Shown: positions 46,808 through 59,660 of the stretch, one piece after another
How the letters are laid out: every line of letters begins with the position of its first letter
Numbering within the stretch: the first letter of the stretch is position 1
Assembly: GCF_001625305.1 (NCBI RefSeq)
Contig: NW_017802469.1
Span: 93,451-157,450 of the forward strand
Reading direction: 5' to 3'
Source of the DNA: Branchiostoma belcheri
Lineage: Eukaryota; Chordata; Leptocardii; Amphioxiformes; Branchiostomatidae
Length of the DNA: 64,000 bases
The notes under the pieces: generated by a model
The model's database searches: none
Told to the model about the DNA's origin: nothing
Seen by the model: only the letters and a program-made list of their open reading frames with translations
Translations under genes and position numbers: made by a program

Positions 46808-46945
46808 CCCTTAGATGCCAAGAATATCCTGTATAGTATTATACATTTAATCTGTACAAAAATACCTACAAAAATATTTGGGTGCACTGGTGCACCCACA
46901 GAAAAGAAATTGGGTGCACAGCTCCAATTTTTTCGAGCCCTGTAT
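46808..46945. repeat. dispersed repeat D (GGTGCACC core)
   Basis: TTTGGGTGCACTGGTGCACC and a GGTGCACAGCTCC tail. Related copies are at 52885-53040 (inverted), 53150-53222, 56880-56985 and 57690-57815 (inverted). Confidence 0.75.
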
Positions 46946-47194
46946 GCCCCTGCAAACTTTTAAAACACAGTGAAAATTGAAAGAATTACAGTATAAGACA
47001 TGATTGACAGAGGCTGCCATAGTGTGTTCCCCTCAGATTGGGATGCCATGGTCCATTTACCAGGTTATCCTCTAGTAGCTGGAAAACAGATGATTGAGGA
47101 ACCAGACTGGAGTGAAGACCCAGGGAGTACTGATGGCATCAATACAGCATTGTCCCTTGTGATAGCACCAGATAACACTTTACCCTAGATGTTA

Positions 47195-47559
47195 AGGCCA
47201 CACCAATTTAATTTCTTGGTTAAGGGGTTTTTCTAGAGAAATAATGGAGCGGGCGGGCGAAAAAAAATAAAATATGAAAACAGGCCTAGGCATCCTATTA
47301 TGGCCCAAAATGGTACGATAGAAGCCATGAAGCCAACACACCAGGCTGGTTCAAAATTTAAACAATGAATTTTGAACTTTTAATGATACCATTGCGTTGA
47401 AAGATGGAATAACTGTAACAACTAGGAAGAAAAGGACTGTTTTCAACTGTTCAGGGCAAAATATAAGCATTTTGCAGTTGATTCTGAATTTTTTTTTTGG
47501 AAATCAGAAAAAAATGAAGCGAGCGTATCCGTTAACCAAGAAATTAAATTGGTGTGGCC
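47195..47559. mobile_element. MITE family B
   Basis: AGGCCACACCAATTTAATTT at the left, inverted AAATTAAATTGGTGTGGCC at the right, TA both sides. Confidence 0.9.
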
Positions 47560-47720
47560 TAATGGCTGATTGTCATCAAACAGGTCAAAAGTCAAAACAT
47601 TCTTATAAAAGATATTATTAAAACATTCTTCCTTGTTGTTCATCATTTATACTATAGCTAGGAAAAACTTTTAGTGTACTGTACAAAGTGAAATTTATTA
47701 CGTGCCATCATCATTTATCC

Positions 47721-47828
47721 TAGCCTGGGTACCATCCTACTTGTATACCGGGGCTCCCACACTCGCTTCCCTTCTTAGGGAAGCGAGTGTGGGAGCCCCG
47801 GTATACAAGTAGGATGGTACCCAGGCTA
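47721..47828. mobile_element. 108-bp perfect palindrome, 9-bp TSD
   Basis: The arms of 52 bases are perfect inverted repeats around a 4-base loop. The end is TAGCCTGGGTACC. CATTTATCC is duplicated exactly at 47712-47720 and 47829-47837. The absence of any mismatch implies a recent insertion or gene conversion. Confidence 0.9.
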
Positions 47829-48283
47829 CATTTATCCATCTGGGGACATACAAAAATGACAGAGACTGAAACATAGATTGAGTCCAGTGTCAAAGGTGTC
47901 ACCTTAGCACTATATTCTTTGAAAAAGAAAGTCATCTTTATGAGATGAATTCTGTTATTGTCAAGCAATCAAACGTATTTGATGTTTTCTATATCAAATT
48001 AGTATTAAATGAAGGATTATATTTTGTATAGAATCACTATAATCTTGTCTTTTGTTTTCAAATATACGGGGATTTTTATTAGTAGGAATTGAGGCATAAT
48101 GCATAAAAGATGACAGTCATTTTCGGCCGTATCCCACAACTAGATTTCGCTGGCGTCATGAGTTGATTAAAGTCTGAAGTGATTTCTCGGAGGATAGATT
48201 GTCTCGGTGCTGTTTCCTGTTATTTTATCAGTCGTTGTCTGATATCTTCTGTTCCGAACTGTGAAGTACGTTACGCTGCTAAG

Positions 48284-48343
48284 ATGGAGATGTTAAAATC
48301 TATCTTGAAATGTCTGTGTGGAGGGAGGTCACAGAATGAGGAG
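48284..48343 (+). CDS. first coding exon, tandem copy 1 (20 codons)
   Basis: MEMLKSILKCLCGGRSQNEE, ending at a consensus donor GAG|GTAAGT (phase 0). A small hydrophobic/Cys N terminus (LKCLCGG) would suit palmitoylation, an inference only. The stretch before it (48120-48283) looks like 5' UTR. No downstream exon of the gene was recognised, so the product is unknown. Confidence 0.5.
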
Positions 48344-48442
48344 GTAAGTAACAAAGTTTAATGTAATTAAATTCGTGTAATATGATTGGCTACTTAGGAT
48401 TGATTGACATGCTTCCAAAGGGTGAAATACAATGCTGCTAAG

Positions 48443-48502
48443 ATGGAGATGTTAAAGTCTATCTTGAAATGTCTGTGTGGAGGAAGGTCACAGAATGAGG
48501 AT
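48443..48502 (+). CDS. first coding exon, tandem copy 2
   Basis: Identical in residues to copy 1 except the last (Asp for Glu); donor GAT|GTAAGT. It lies 159 bases after copy 1. Confidence 0.45.
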
Positions 48503-48614
48503 GTAAGTAGTGTATGTGTGTAGCAAAGTTTAATGTAATTAAATTCGTGTAATATGATTGGCTACTTAGGATTGATTGACATGCTTCTGAACGGTGAAGT
48601 ACAACGCTGCTAAA

Positions 48615-48674
48615 ATGAAGATGTTAAAGTCTATCTTGAAATGTCTGTGTGGAGGAAGGTCACAGAATGAGGAG
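48615..48674 (+). CDS. first coding exon, tandem copy 3
   Basis: Differs from copy 1 by Lys for Glu at residue 2; donor GAG|GTATGT. It lies 172 bases after copy 2. The flanking intron sequence (TTGGCTACTTAGGATTGATT) is repeated too. Confidence 0.45.
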
Positions 48675-49051
48675 GTATGTGGTGTATGTGTGTAGCAAAG
48701 TTTAATGTATTTAAATTCGTGTAATATGATTGGCTACTTAGGATTGATTGACATGCTACCTTTTTCATTCACACCTGTGCAGGATTTTGTCCTTTGTCTT
48801 CTCTTCTCTTTCATCCTAAATGTCTAGTATGTTTCTTATGTTTGAAAGGCCAGTATTTGTACGAATTCATAAGTTGTTCTTTTTTTAAATTTTTTTTCAA
48901 GAATCAAAGGAATTCTTGGCTGGATTTGGTTTTGCCTACTAAACATCAGTGACATCTTCAAGTAAAATTAATTTATGTAAAAATGTAGTGACATTGTACA
49001 AATCTAACCATGGTTTATATAAACGTACATATAAGCAATTTTCCAACATAC

Positions 49052-49625
49052 AAAAATGAAAATGTAGCACATATCCTAGCCTGGAATTCCTATTCTTTTA
49101 TTACTATGCAGCTTCTATCAGAAGACGCATACGAAATATGAAATTACCAGTAAATTGTTTTGCATTTTTGCCTTGCGGCCTCCGGCAAAAAATCTGAGAA
49201 CCAACAAATTAAATTGATGAGGGCTAACCATCAATACTAATTTATTAGCAGTAGAGCTTAAATTGTCTTTGAATATTGTCATCCTTCAACATATTTCAAA
49301 AGTAGTTTCGTGTACTTAATCAAATTACAATGTAATGCTACAGGAATAACTGCCCGTGTCTTAAGTGGAAACTAATCGTAAACCAAAACTACAGCAATCT
49401 AATTTTACTGTATATTGATTCATGTTTCACTAGTCCCAAAGAGACAGCTAGGAAGATTGGTTCACCCCAACTTCTTTCCGAATCATTTCTTGGCAAATAT
49501 TTGAGTAAAAATGCATAACAATTTACTGGTAATTTCATATTCCGTATGTGTCTTCTTATAGAAGCTACATAGTAATAAAAGAATTGGAATTCCAGGCTAG
49601 GATATGTGTTACATTTTCATTTTTT
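49052..49625. mobile_element. foldback element with ~120-base arms
   Basis: 49052-49172 pairs with 49511-49625 around TATCCTAGCCTGGAATTCC. The loop holds a family B end relic near 49188-49230. Confidence 0.7.
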
Positions 49626-49898
49626 TCATCTCATCTCATTAAACTGCATATGCAGGACCTGGCATTATTTCCAGTCTTGCATGCCTAGGTTGCTTCTAAT
49701 CCGTTTTACAAAGAACAGTGCAGGCTGATTGCTTTAAACCGAGAGATAGAAAAGAAATTTCATCACCATGAGATCACCTCCGATGACAGACGCTCTTAGT
49801 ACTTGCAAACGACCTACTTTTGGACACTTAGAACTCGTTTGTTTTTAGCCATCGTCGTCAAGCACTGTCAGTGAATAGGTGACGAAAGATTGCAAGAA

Positions 49899-50450
49899 TG
49901 GATATCTGTCCACATCTCAGGTGTTTTAAGTTTCAAGGATTCTATTTTGGGATAGCAAGAATTTTTGCCAACTCCTGAACCTCTAGTACCAAAACATAGC
50001 TTAACAACCCTTGCTAAAAGTTTTAAAGGGGAAAATACGTGGTCAAATTCTTCTGACAGTGTTGATTAACAATGTTATAGCTGGATCTTTGTCCACATCT
50101 AAGGTGTTCTCGGTTTCAAAGGTTCTATTTTGGGATAGCAAGAATTTTTGCCAGCTCCTGAAACTCTAGTACCAAAACATAGCTCAACAACCCTTGCTAA
50201 AAGTTTTAAAGGGGAAAAAACGTGGTTGAAGTCCTTTGACAGAGTTGATTAAAGATGTTATAGCTGGATCTCTGTCCACATCTCAGGTGTTCTCGGTTTC
50301 AATGATTCTATTTTTGGATAGCAAGAATTTTTGCCAACTCCTAGATCTCTAGTACCAAAACGTAGCTCAACAACCCTTGCTAAAAATTTTTAAAGGGGAA
50401 AATACTTGGTTAAGTTCCTTTGACAGCTTTGATTAACGATGTTATAGCAT
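49899..50450. repeat. ~184-bp tandem repeat, 3 copies
   Basis: GTCCACATCTMAGGTGTT starts near 49907, 50091 and 50275. The units are ~90% alike by eye. Confidence 0.85.
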
Positions 50451-52090
50451 TATTCCTTTGAAAACCGAGTTTCACTCTCCTGTTGTTAAACAAAATGGAA
50501 ACCCACTGTGCGTCATTGCGTGGTACATAAAAGACCAGTCAGAACTAGGCGATAATGTGACGTGCAGATAGAATTGCGTCTGTTGTGTTTGTCTTAGCTT
50601 TGTGTATAAAATAATACAGGACATGGGGGCTGCTACGTGCTGAGAGAGAGCTCGAAACGGGCTCACAAAACCCTGAGTTTACGGGACAACTACACGCCTG
50701 TTCACATCAAAGAACGCTACCTGCACGGTGGAGATCCACACAATTGACACAAAATCCTGGCTATTTTTATGAAGATGAATACAGCACTTCTTAGGTTACC
50801 GTGTCTGATATATCCGTACGTGTGTACTGGTACCTTTGGGAGTTACAGTAAAGGTGTTCGTATTTGAATTGTCAAGGGCTTTGGGAAATTTTGCTGCAGC
50901 AGTTGTGGATAAAGCGAAGAGAAGTGGTTTCCTTGTCTGTCCAAATCTTTCGGGCGAATTTCTGTGGTGAAATGTAAGTAATAAGGCTTTTATGTTGGTG
51001 TGAAAAGTTGCTACCAAGCTGGTGATGTGTATATACTGCTAACAGATCTGGTTCAAACTTAAACCAAGTCAGTATACCTCAAATCAAACTTAAAACGGTA
51101 TCATTTGTTGGATATTGTTAGATGTTGGCTCTATACTTTTATAGAGCCATTCCATGAGCATGTTAAAAAGCCTAGTGCAGTTCTTTAAAATGGTAGGTAT
51201 TCCCTTCTATTCATGGATAAAAAAAGGACAGTTTTGACCACCGAACTCAGAAACCTCAGAAAAGTACACTCGATAACTACTAGTGGAATAGCCCCCTGCT
51301 ATAGTACTTGTACAACTGTGTGGCCCAAGGGCTATGGACACTGATGTGTGCCACCTTATCTAGCAAAGGCGTGGGAATAATTCTAACTTCATTTCTTTAA
51401 CACCACCTTTGTTGGAATTAGCGTAATTATAGTCAGTCTTCAATAAAAACATGCTTGAAATTGGTAGATATTTAGGGCACTACATTTTTTGTATGAAATC
51501 ATATTTTCTACCAAGATAGTACGTTTAAATTTGTGTGAAAACTTATTTATTAGTATGCTAACTTTCTTTCAGAAGAACCACCATAATTGTTAATCGTCAA
51601 GGTCAAATAGGTCAAGGTTAGAAGATTATTAGGTTACAAGTCCAGGCTGGCAAATTTCAGGTGGTCAAAACTAGTATGATATAATGTACAGTAGTTTTTG
51701 AAGCAAATATGTCAGTCTGTTCAGTCAAAATGTTGGTGTTATTCTTTCTGATGTGAGATACGCTTTATATATAATTACTAGCAGTTTGCAAGCATGTTGG
51801 CAGAACGTACTGCGCTTGTGCAAAACCCATAATGTATTGTGCATAGCACTTTGGCAGAACGTCTCATGTAAGGTCATATTCGCACATATAAGGTTGACAT
51901 CCCGTCTGTAGTTTCAAAACGTTATGTTGGAAAAGATATCTTCTGCAACAGGTAAAATTCTGATGCAACGTTGACCAAAAATCCAACGAAAACCGTGAAA
52001 AATGAGGGTTTTGTACGTATGTGCAGGCGCAGTATGTTCTGCCGATGTGCTTAGTTTGCAGTGCTTAAAACACAAATGGTAGATGCTTGG
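50451..52090. other. no gene recognised
   Basis: A TATA-like TATAAAATA near 50606 is followed by ACATGGGGGCTGCTACGTGC, but the ATG there meets a stop after six codons. Nothing else is supported. Confidence 0.35.
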
Positions 52091-52096
52091 TACTTA

Positions 52097-52456
52097 TGGC
52101 CACACCAATTTAATTTGTTGGTTCTCAGATTTTTTTAGAAAAAATATGAAGTGACCAGGCGAAAAAAAAACAAACAGGTCTAGGCATCCTATCATAGCCC
52201 CAAATGCTACGATAGGATCCATGAAGTCAACAAAAAAGGCTGGGTCAATATTTTAAGAATGAATTTTGAACTTTTAATCAAACTACTGCATTGATAGATG
52301 GAAAAACTGTGACAACTAGGAAGAAAAGGACTTTAACTGTTGGTGGTAAAATATGAGCATTTTTTAGTTTAATTCATGCAGAACCAGAATCTTTTTTTTC
52401 TTTGCACATCAGAAAAAAACAAAGGCAAATCCGAGAACCAACAAATTAAATTGGCT
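52097..52456. mobile_element. MITE family B (right end lost)
   Basis: GGCCACACCAATTTAATTTG at the left. The right side stops within AAATTAAATTGG, without the final GTGTGGCC. Confidence 0.8.
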
Positions 52457-52884
52457 TATAGGAGGTTTGGATATTCCTATGTTGAGTCATTTTCTGAATT
52501 TAAAAAGGTGTTCAAAGGAAACCACAAATGCTTCTACAGATCTTTGATCATTCGGCAAGTTTGCAGGTTTCATTGAAGTTTGGAAAGTTCATGGTGACTC
52601 AGAAACGTGATCCTGCGCTCTCGAAGTGTGGGAAAACCCACTTTGAAAAGGATCAACTTTCCGCCTACACAAGGATCCTCACTGTAGTAAAACAAAGATG
52701 AATTCCCACATGTTTATTTGACCAGGTTTCTTGTGTACTGACCCTGCACTGGTTCAGTTAGAAGGAATAGTACTAGAACTGTCAACTTCCTGTGTGATCA
52801 AGTAGACTGAGCACAGGTGTGGAGAAGAGGTGGGAACTTTTGGATGAAGTTGTGATTCTGTTATACTTCGGTTCATAAATTAAA

Positions 52885-53222
52885 TACTAGGTGCATATGA
52901 ACCTTAGTGCACCCAAAATTGGAGTTGTGCACCAACTATTTTTCTGTGGGTGCACTGATGCACCCAAATATTTTTGTAGCAATTTTTAACATTAGAAATG
53001 TATAATAGTATACCGGATATTCTTGGTCTCTAAGTATCAGAAAAAATAATAAAATCTTTGTTGTAGTACTTGTTTAAGATTAAAAAGCTCTCATTTTAGA
53101 TTTAAGCTCAGAAGAGGAGCAGTAAGACCTGCAATTAGGTTTTATTTCATATGGTGCACCCAAGAAGGTTTTTGCACACCTAATTTTTAGATTGGGTGCA
53201 CCAGTACACCTATTCTAAAAAT
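52885..53222. repeat. dispersed repeat D, two copies
   Basis: 52885-53040 is inverted relative to 46808-46945. A second GGTGCACCAGTACACC piece follows at 53150-53222. Confidence 0.7.
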
Positions 53223-53680
53223 GAATTGAAAGTATATGAATTTGCATCACCGGAAGGAACTAATTTATTATAAATTGGTACTGAAGAACTTTTGTATAAG
53301 CTAGATGTTTTATTTGATTTATATTACCATTTCTGTATGAAATATCCCCAAATGTGTGATAGAAGCAATCCTTTGAGAAGTCTATAGGGATTTAGACTAT
53401 CCAATGTGTTCTTAATGGTCTGCAGTATTCAACTGAGCCACTAGGAGGCACTGTTTACTTGCACCTGCTGAGGCTCCTCCTAACAGACATGGCAAGAACT
53501 GCAACATTAAGTATAGGACTATGGTATGAGTGCAGGGCAGTATAAAGTGAAACTATATTTGCTGCATTGCTCATATTTGAGTACTTCTGTAGATACCAAT
53601 GAGACATCAAATCACCAATGTTACTTTGAGTCAAAAAGGTGTTCTTTACATGGCACCTTTAGCATTTTACAAGTAACTTA

Positions 53681-54097
53681 AGGCCACAGCAAGTAATTTT
53701 TATGGATGACATCAGCGCGCATTAATTTTCGCCTGATTTTGAAAAAAAAAAACAGAAGAAATTTGGTTGCCTTCTGATAGTGGTCAACATGCTGAAAATG
53801 AGCAAAGATGTCTGTTGCCATGCCGGAAGGTGGATGGCAGATAAATATGAAGAGAGGAGACAAGAAAAGGCTCTAATTTAATGTTTTGTTTCTTACTTTG
53901 ATGCAGTGATATGTGATGCTGGCTGTGTATATGTGATATTCCCACTGAATCAAAACCATTTGTACAATGATTGAGTCAAACTTTTAAAATGTGGGAACCT
54001 TGTTTTTTAGGCCCGTCTTGTTTTTTTTTTCTTTCCCGCTCGCGTTACATTTGGAGTCTGCGGAGGATGTCATCCATGAAATTTACTTGCTGTGGCC
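53681..54097. mobile_element. MITE family A2
   Basis: AGGCCACAGCAAGTAATTTT at the left, inverted AAATTTACTTGCTGTGGCC at the right, TA both sides. Confidence 0.85.
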
Positions 54098-54392
54098 TAA
54101 ATTACCAACCTCTAGATGTATTTTTAATGATTTGGAAGAAGGTGGGGCTAAGTAAGAAAACACTATACTACCTATAAATCAGTGAGGTCAACCTGGGTTC
54201 AACTAATCTATCTGTAAACCAGGTTGAAGAGTAGGTCTGTTGTTCTGCTGAATTAAGAGGATCCCAGAACCAGTGGCCTGTAGCGATTGCTTGTTGACAG
54301 TCTCCTCTGTTGGGATAAATATTTGGACTACTCCTGGGGTGGTTTTTGTTGGGGTCAACGAACTCTATTGTCACTTCAGGCAGATCTTTCAA

Positions 54393-54597
54393 GAGGGCCT
54401 GCATGCCCTTTTTCGTAAGGCGTAATCAGGCCTTTTTAGACTTCGTAGTTCATAGGCAGCCTCCGCAAAAATCAACGTAATTCATGATAGGACATTAGCC
54501 GCAAAAAGTCATAATCAGCTCTGAGACATTAACGTAATTTGTAATCGATGGCGAAATTTTGCGTAATTCGTAATCACTATCCCCCATGCACGCCCTC
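54393..54597. mobile_element. family C element, 6-bp TSD TTTCAA
   Basis: TTTCAA lies at 54387-54392 and 54598-54603. Ends are GAGGGCCTGCATGCC and CATGCACGCCCTC. Confidence 0.9.
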
Positions 54598-54874
54598 TTT
54601 CAACTTTTCGAAAAGATTTGACATTTTGTCAATGGATCCAAAAAGTTTTCGATTTTCTCAGTTTTTTTGCGTTTAATGTTTGACTTGAATGTTGTTCCTT
54701 GTGGAAAGCACTATATATTAAGTATTATTTGAGGTATTTATTTTTTAATTTCAAGATGGAATTTTTTACATTTAAGTTAAATGATGATAATGACATGGGA
54801 GAATCGCTGCTGTAAATGTGAATGAAAATATGGGAACCTTTTTAGATATTAAAGAAAAGAAACAAAAACAATGT

Positions 54875-55226
54875 AAGGCCACACCAATTTAATTTATTGG
54901 TTAATGAATTCGCCCGCTTCATTTTTTCTGATTTGCAAAAAAAAAAAGATTCTGCATCAACTGCAAAATGCTCATATTTTGCCCTGAACAGTTGAAAACA
55001 GTCCTTTTCTTCCTAGTTGTTACAGTTATTCCATCTTTCAATGCAGGAGTTTCATAAAAAGTTCAAAATTCATTGTTTAAATTTTGAACCAGCCTGGTGT
55101 GTTGACTTCATGGCTCCTATTGTACCATTTTGGGCCATAATAGGATGCCAAGGCCTTTTTTTTGCCTTCCCGCTCCAATATTTTTATAGAAACATCTGCT
55201 AACCAAGAAATTGAATTGGTGTGGCC
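54875..55226. mobile_element. MITE family B
   Basis: AGGCCACACCAATTTAATTT at the left, inverted AAATTGAATTGGTGTGGCC at the right, TA both sides. Confidence 0.9.
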
Positions 55227-55229
55227 TAA

Positions 55230-56870
55230 TGTGGCTAAAACATAACATATCAAAATGGATTCCATAAAATATTTTCTGATCATCCCTGCTTTTTAGGTGG
55301 TTAATCATTGAGTATCTAACAATTGAAGCCCTACAGAAGTGGTCCAGGTCCCCTACTTTAGTGTCCAGGAAACTAGGGCACCATGGAGCCATAATTTACA
55401 GACCTCACAAGTAACCCAGTAGCAACTTCCTCTCTCTAACATGTCTGTTGACAGTGGAGGGTAGTTTGGTTACTTGATGGACATGAACATAAACACAGTG
55501 ATTGCTCCCCCAGACTCCTGCCTTCTGGTCAGCCCTTTGATCGCCCCTATGTAAAGTGCAAGTCGGGACGGAACAAAAAACGGAGCTGTTTTCTGCTCTA
55601 CTGGTGCGAGAAGTCGACACAGTAATTTTTGTAAGAAGATACTGATGTATTTGAACTGGCAATGGTTTTGCAATGGTAGCATCCATAGTTTTACTGTAAT
55701 TCACATTTTTGATTTGATTACATAACCAAAAAATGGGAAACTGTTTGAATTATTGAAACATTTATATTGAGGAGGTAACTAGTAACAGGTGTTTTCTATT
55801 CTGAGGGGCCGAAAAAGTATAATTTGATTGTCCCTCCCCCACACCTTTGTTGAATGGTACAGTCCGTGAAGTCTAATGCTTTAGTGTAGTGTAAGGGTGC
55901 ATCAGCAATACATATGTGAGCTACTGTATCATTAGAAGATACGAAGGCATTTTAAGAATTTGCAGCATTGTTTTCTTCTGACAAGGTTAGCACATTGGAA
56001 AAACAGCAATCAGGTAAGAAATGCTTTGTTCTAAAGTATTCCTTTTAGTCAAAACTAAGTACCATCCATCCGACTAGGAATACAGCTGGCTATATTACAC
56101 CGATCGACTTGTTACACCTAACCCTTGAACTTCTAACTCTAGACATTGTTTAAAGCTAAAGACAATGTCCCTACTGTACTTGGTGACAGCGAGTTCCACT
56201 CTGCGACAGTTCTAGGAAAGAATGAATTCTTGAACACCTCAATCCTTGGTTGATAACTCTGGTACTTGAAGGCATGACTGTTTCTTTTTAGTATCTACTG
56301 AAAAAAAGCATTGTGCTTCAACTCAGTTGAGGATCCCAAAAGATGAACTGTTTATTACTTTAAGGTTGATTATTTATATAATCTTAAATTATAGATGAGA
56401 AAGGGCTGAAATTTTCACCTTTTCCAAAAATGTGTTCCAGACAGAGACCAGACACTCTGATATCCCACTTATCATATTCTACAGCCAAACATATAATTAT
56501 CATTCCTGATAGATTTTTTTATTAATCCCTTGGAAAACCTTAATCTCATCAAAGAAGAGAAAAACAATAGATAGGCATAATTAAAGGTAACCAATCGGGG
56601 ATAATTATGCTAATTAGTACTTTGTTGCTGAAGTATGTGACACCTGTAAATGGACCATCTTAAGGCCTTAAGGCTGGTGTCGGCCCACTTGGGTGGTCAC
56701 ACCTTGTTTGTCACCTGAACAGGTGTGCATCTTACAGGTGTGTGTGTGTCTTTTCTTAGACTTTTGTTATAACGTGTCAGATAACATTGCTTATTTTGAA
56801 ATCTCACAGTTTGTACATGTATATATACAAAAGTAACAGGTGGGTAAAATGTTTAAAGTTAAAACTTTTG
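55230..56870. other. no gene recognised
   Basis: Single-copy AT-rich DNA. Open frames near 55400-55700 on the minus strand lack domains and splice context. Confidence 0.35.
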
Positions 56871-56879
56871 ATCCAACAC

Positions 56880-56985
56880 AAAAAATATTTGGGTGCACTT
56901 GTGCTCCCACAGAAAAAAACTGGGTGCACAGCTCCAAATTTGGGTGCACTAAGGTGCACATGCACCCAGTATTTCCAGCCCTGCT
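56880..56985. repeat. dispersed repeat D
   Basis: TTTGGGTGCACTTGTGCTCC and GTGCACATGCACCCAG. Confidence 0.7.
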
Positions 56986-57203
56986 TTCTAATGGTCAATA
57001 TTTTGATGTATATATCGATCATTCATCATGTTTAAATAATGTGAGCTAAAACATTAAGATTTACTATCATATAATAATGATGATAATATTTCACTGATTT
57101 ATGTATTTATTTTTTTCACTGATTATAGTAGCAAATTGAGTCATTCTGACATGCCATGGCGAAAGAGAAGCAAATTATTTTTGTCCACTGAACTGTTCTG
57201 CAT

Positions 57204-57408
57204 GAGAGTCTGTATGGGGGGTAGTGATTACGAATTACGCATAATTTGCCGCCGATTACGTTTAAGTCTCAGAGCTGATTACGACTTTACGATTTGTGGC
57301 TAATGTTCTATAATCGCGAATTACGTTGATTTTTGCAGAGGCTGCCTACGAATTACGAAGTCTAAAAAGGCCTGATTACGCCTTACGAAAAAGGGCATGC
57401 AGGCCCTC
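57204..57408 (-). mobile_element. family C element, inverted
   Basis: The reverse complement begins GAGGGCCTGCATGCCCTTTT. No clear 6-base duplication: flanks CTGCAT and TTATAC differ. Confidence 0.8.
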
Positions 57409-57689
57409 TTATACATTCTACCTTTAGGCATAGGATTGACAATCAAGGACTCCTGTTGCACAGGCATGCTATAGGGATTTCCGGTGGGCTGGGTCGTACC
57501 ATGTTCCACCGGAAGGAGGGATGACAGACAAACCACAGAAATCCTCTTTCTGTCAGCAGGTTTTGGACAAAATACAATGGACAACATTCCTGACATTCAG
57601 GCATTCACTTCAAACATCAAGAGCTTGGTACTTTACAGAACTTGTATATGATCTCGTATTTTATAGAAGACTTCGAAATCACAAACTCA

Positions 57690-57815
57690 GGGTTCGAAAA
57701 ACTGGGTGCATGTTCACTTTAGTGCACCCAAATTTGGAGCTGTGCACCCAATTTTTTTTCTGTGTACCCAAATTGTAGGTTTATGTACAAATGTATGTAA
57801 AGATGTTAAATGTTT
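57690..57815. repeat. dispersed repeat D, inverted
   Basis: GTGCACCCAAATTTGGAGCT and GTGCACCCAATTTTT, complementary to 56880-56985. Confidence 0.7.
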
Positions 57816-57819
57816 GAGC

Positions 57820-59090
57820 CCTGGAAAGTTTACTTCATTTTTCTCTCCACTCACCCCCTCCCCCCAAAGGTGTTTAGAAATCAGCTACACTTGTCTTGGT
57901 ATAAAAGGAAATGTGGGTTTCACCTACTTGGTCGAAAACATTTCCTGAGACTATTGTTGTTCGGCTGTACATGTTTTCTGACAGGAAACATGGTCTGATA
58001 GGGTCCATCCTGCCACATGTATCTGTCACATAAATACAGTAATTAATGGTGCATGCCAGCCTTTCAGGTGATGACACCTGTTTATAAGACCTTTGGTTTC
58101 TCTATAACAATCTTTTAATGGGTACAAACACATTCTTCATACAATTTCTTGTGGTAGGAGTTTGAGCAAGCCTAGAACAGAACCAAACGATAGACAAGGA
58201 TTTGTGACAACCTTTTTTGTCACAAGACAACTGTCACTTTGCCCATCCACAACTGTTCCAAGAATTGAATGAAAGACCTTTATTGTATGTTTGTGCTCTA
58301 ACAAGCTAAGTACAGGTCATGAATAGACAAGGAAAAGGATACAGTAATGACACTTACATACTATACACATGTACTAATGTGATCTACTATTTACAGGTTC
58401 AACTTCTTCTCGCTTCTTGACGCAGTTAAAGATGTACGAACGTATTGAGCTAATGATACATGGTTTGTCAAGTTTCATGAGGAATTAAAATTTTTCTATA
58501 CTGTCTAAATGTCTAAAGCTTGGGAACTTATCAATTACATAAATATATAGGGAATCCCTCTCATTTTTATATAATGTGCAATCTCCTTAATTCGTGCTTG
58601 TACCATATTATCAGTGTGACCATGCTCTTAATGCATTTTTCAAATTATCAATGTATGTTTGACTTTAAAAATTGTTGACAGAACAGTGTATAGATACACA
58701 CATAAGAGATATTGTTAAGCGTTTGGCTGTCTATACATAGGTAACATTCAGTGGGACACAGAGAGTTTTGTTTGAGAAGTATGTGGTTTGTTTGGTGTGT
58801 CTACTCCTCAGTAATGGGTCATTAGCAGGGTCGTTGTAAACTGTTTATATTCATTTTTTTGTATTATGAAAAACCAATAAGGCTTTTTCATGCTTGGGTG
58901 CAACTTTGGTTACAACCTTTTATCTTTGAATGATGTAAGCAAAATGTGTGTTTGTTTCTAGTTGTGCTTACTGTTATATGAAATATGCTGTTTTGTTCTT
59001 TTATCAAATATTGTTTCAGATTAAATCCATGAAAACTCTCCAATTCCATTTCCTGTTGTTTATATCATGGAGTAAAGTTTAAAAAAAACC
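57820..59090. other. no gene recognised
   Basis: AT-rich single-copy DNA without supported exons. Confidence 0.35.
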
Positions 59091-59094
59091 TTTC

Positions 59095-59660
59095 AGCCTC
59101 TGAATCAACACCAAATGCTCATTTTTTGGCCCCAACAGTTGAAGGAAGTCCCATCTCTTCAGAGTTGTTACAGTTTTTCCATCTATCAATGCAGTGGTTT
59201 GATTAAATTCGAAATTCATTATTTGAATTGTCTACCAGCCTGGTATGTTGACTTCATGGCTCGTATAATAGCATTTGGGGCTATCATCAGATGCCTTGGC
59301 CTGTTTTTATTATGTTTACCGAAAGAAAACATATTGTTTTTACTCAATTTCTTCTTCTTCTGTTCCAAACACTAACCTCTGACCTGGCCAATGACATGAT
59401 TTGTTTACGTCTGTCACCATAGTGACTGGTGTTACAATTTCATGGTCTACTCTGCTCCTGTCACCAAATACTAGTATTACATGTAGTACATGTATGTGAA
59501 TGTGTTTGAGTAAGAATTAACAGAGCACACCATGTCCGAAGGTAAACATTATGAATTTGCTTGGCAAATGTTACTTCTCTAGTTTTAAAAATTTTTTTCC
59601 CTGTCGCTTCATATTTTTCCAGAAAATATCTGAGAAACAACAAATCAAATTGGTATGGCC
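59095..59660. mobile_element. MITE family B interrupted by repeat E
   Basis: Family B interior text (GGCCCCAACAGTTGAAG..) starts without its left end. Repeat E (59345-59585) follows, then the family B right end AAATCAAATTGGTATGGCC. Confidence 0.65.

Noticed and set aside
46596-47188. two plus-strand ORFs (72 and 62 residues)
   Set aside because: Composition is ambiguous, the first overlaps repeat D, and no splice context or domain was found.
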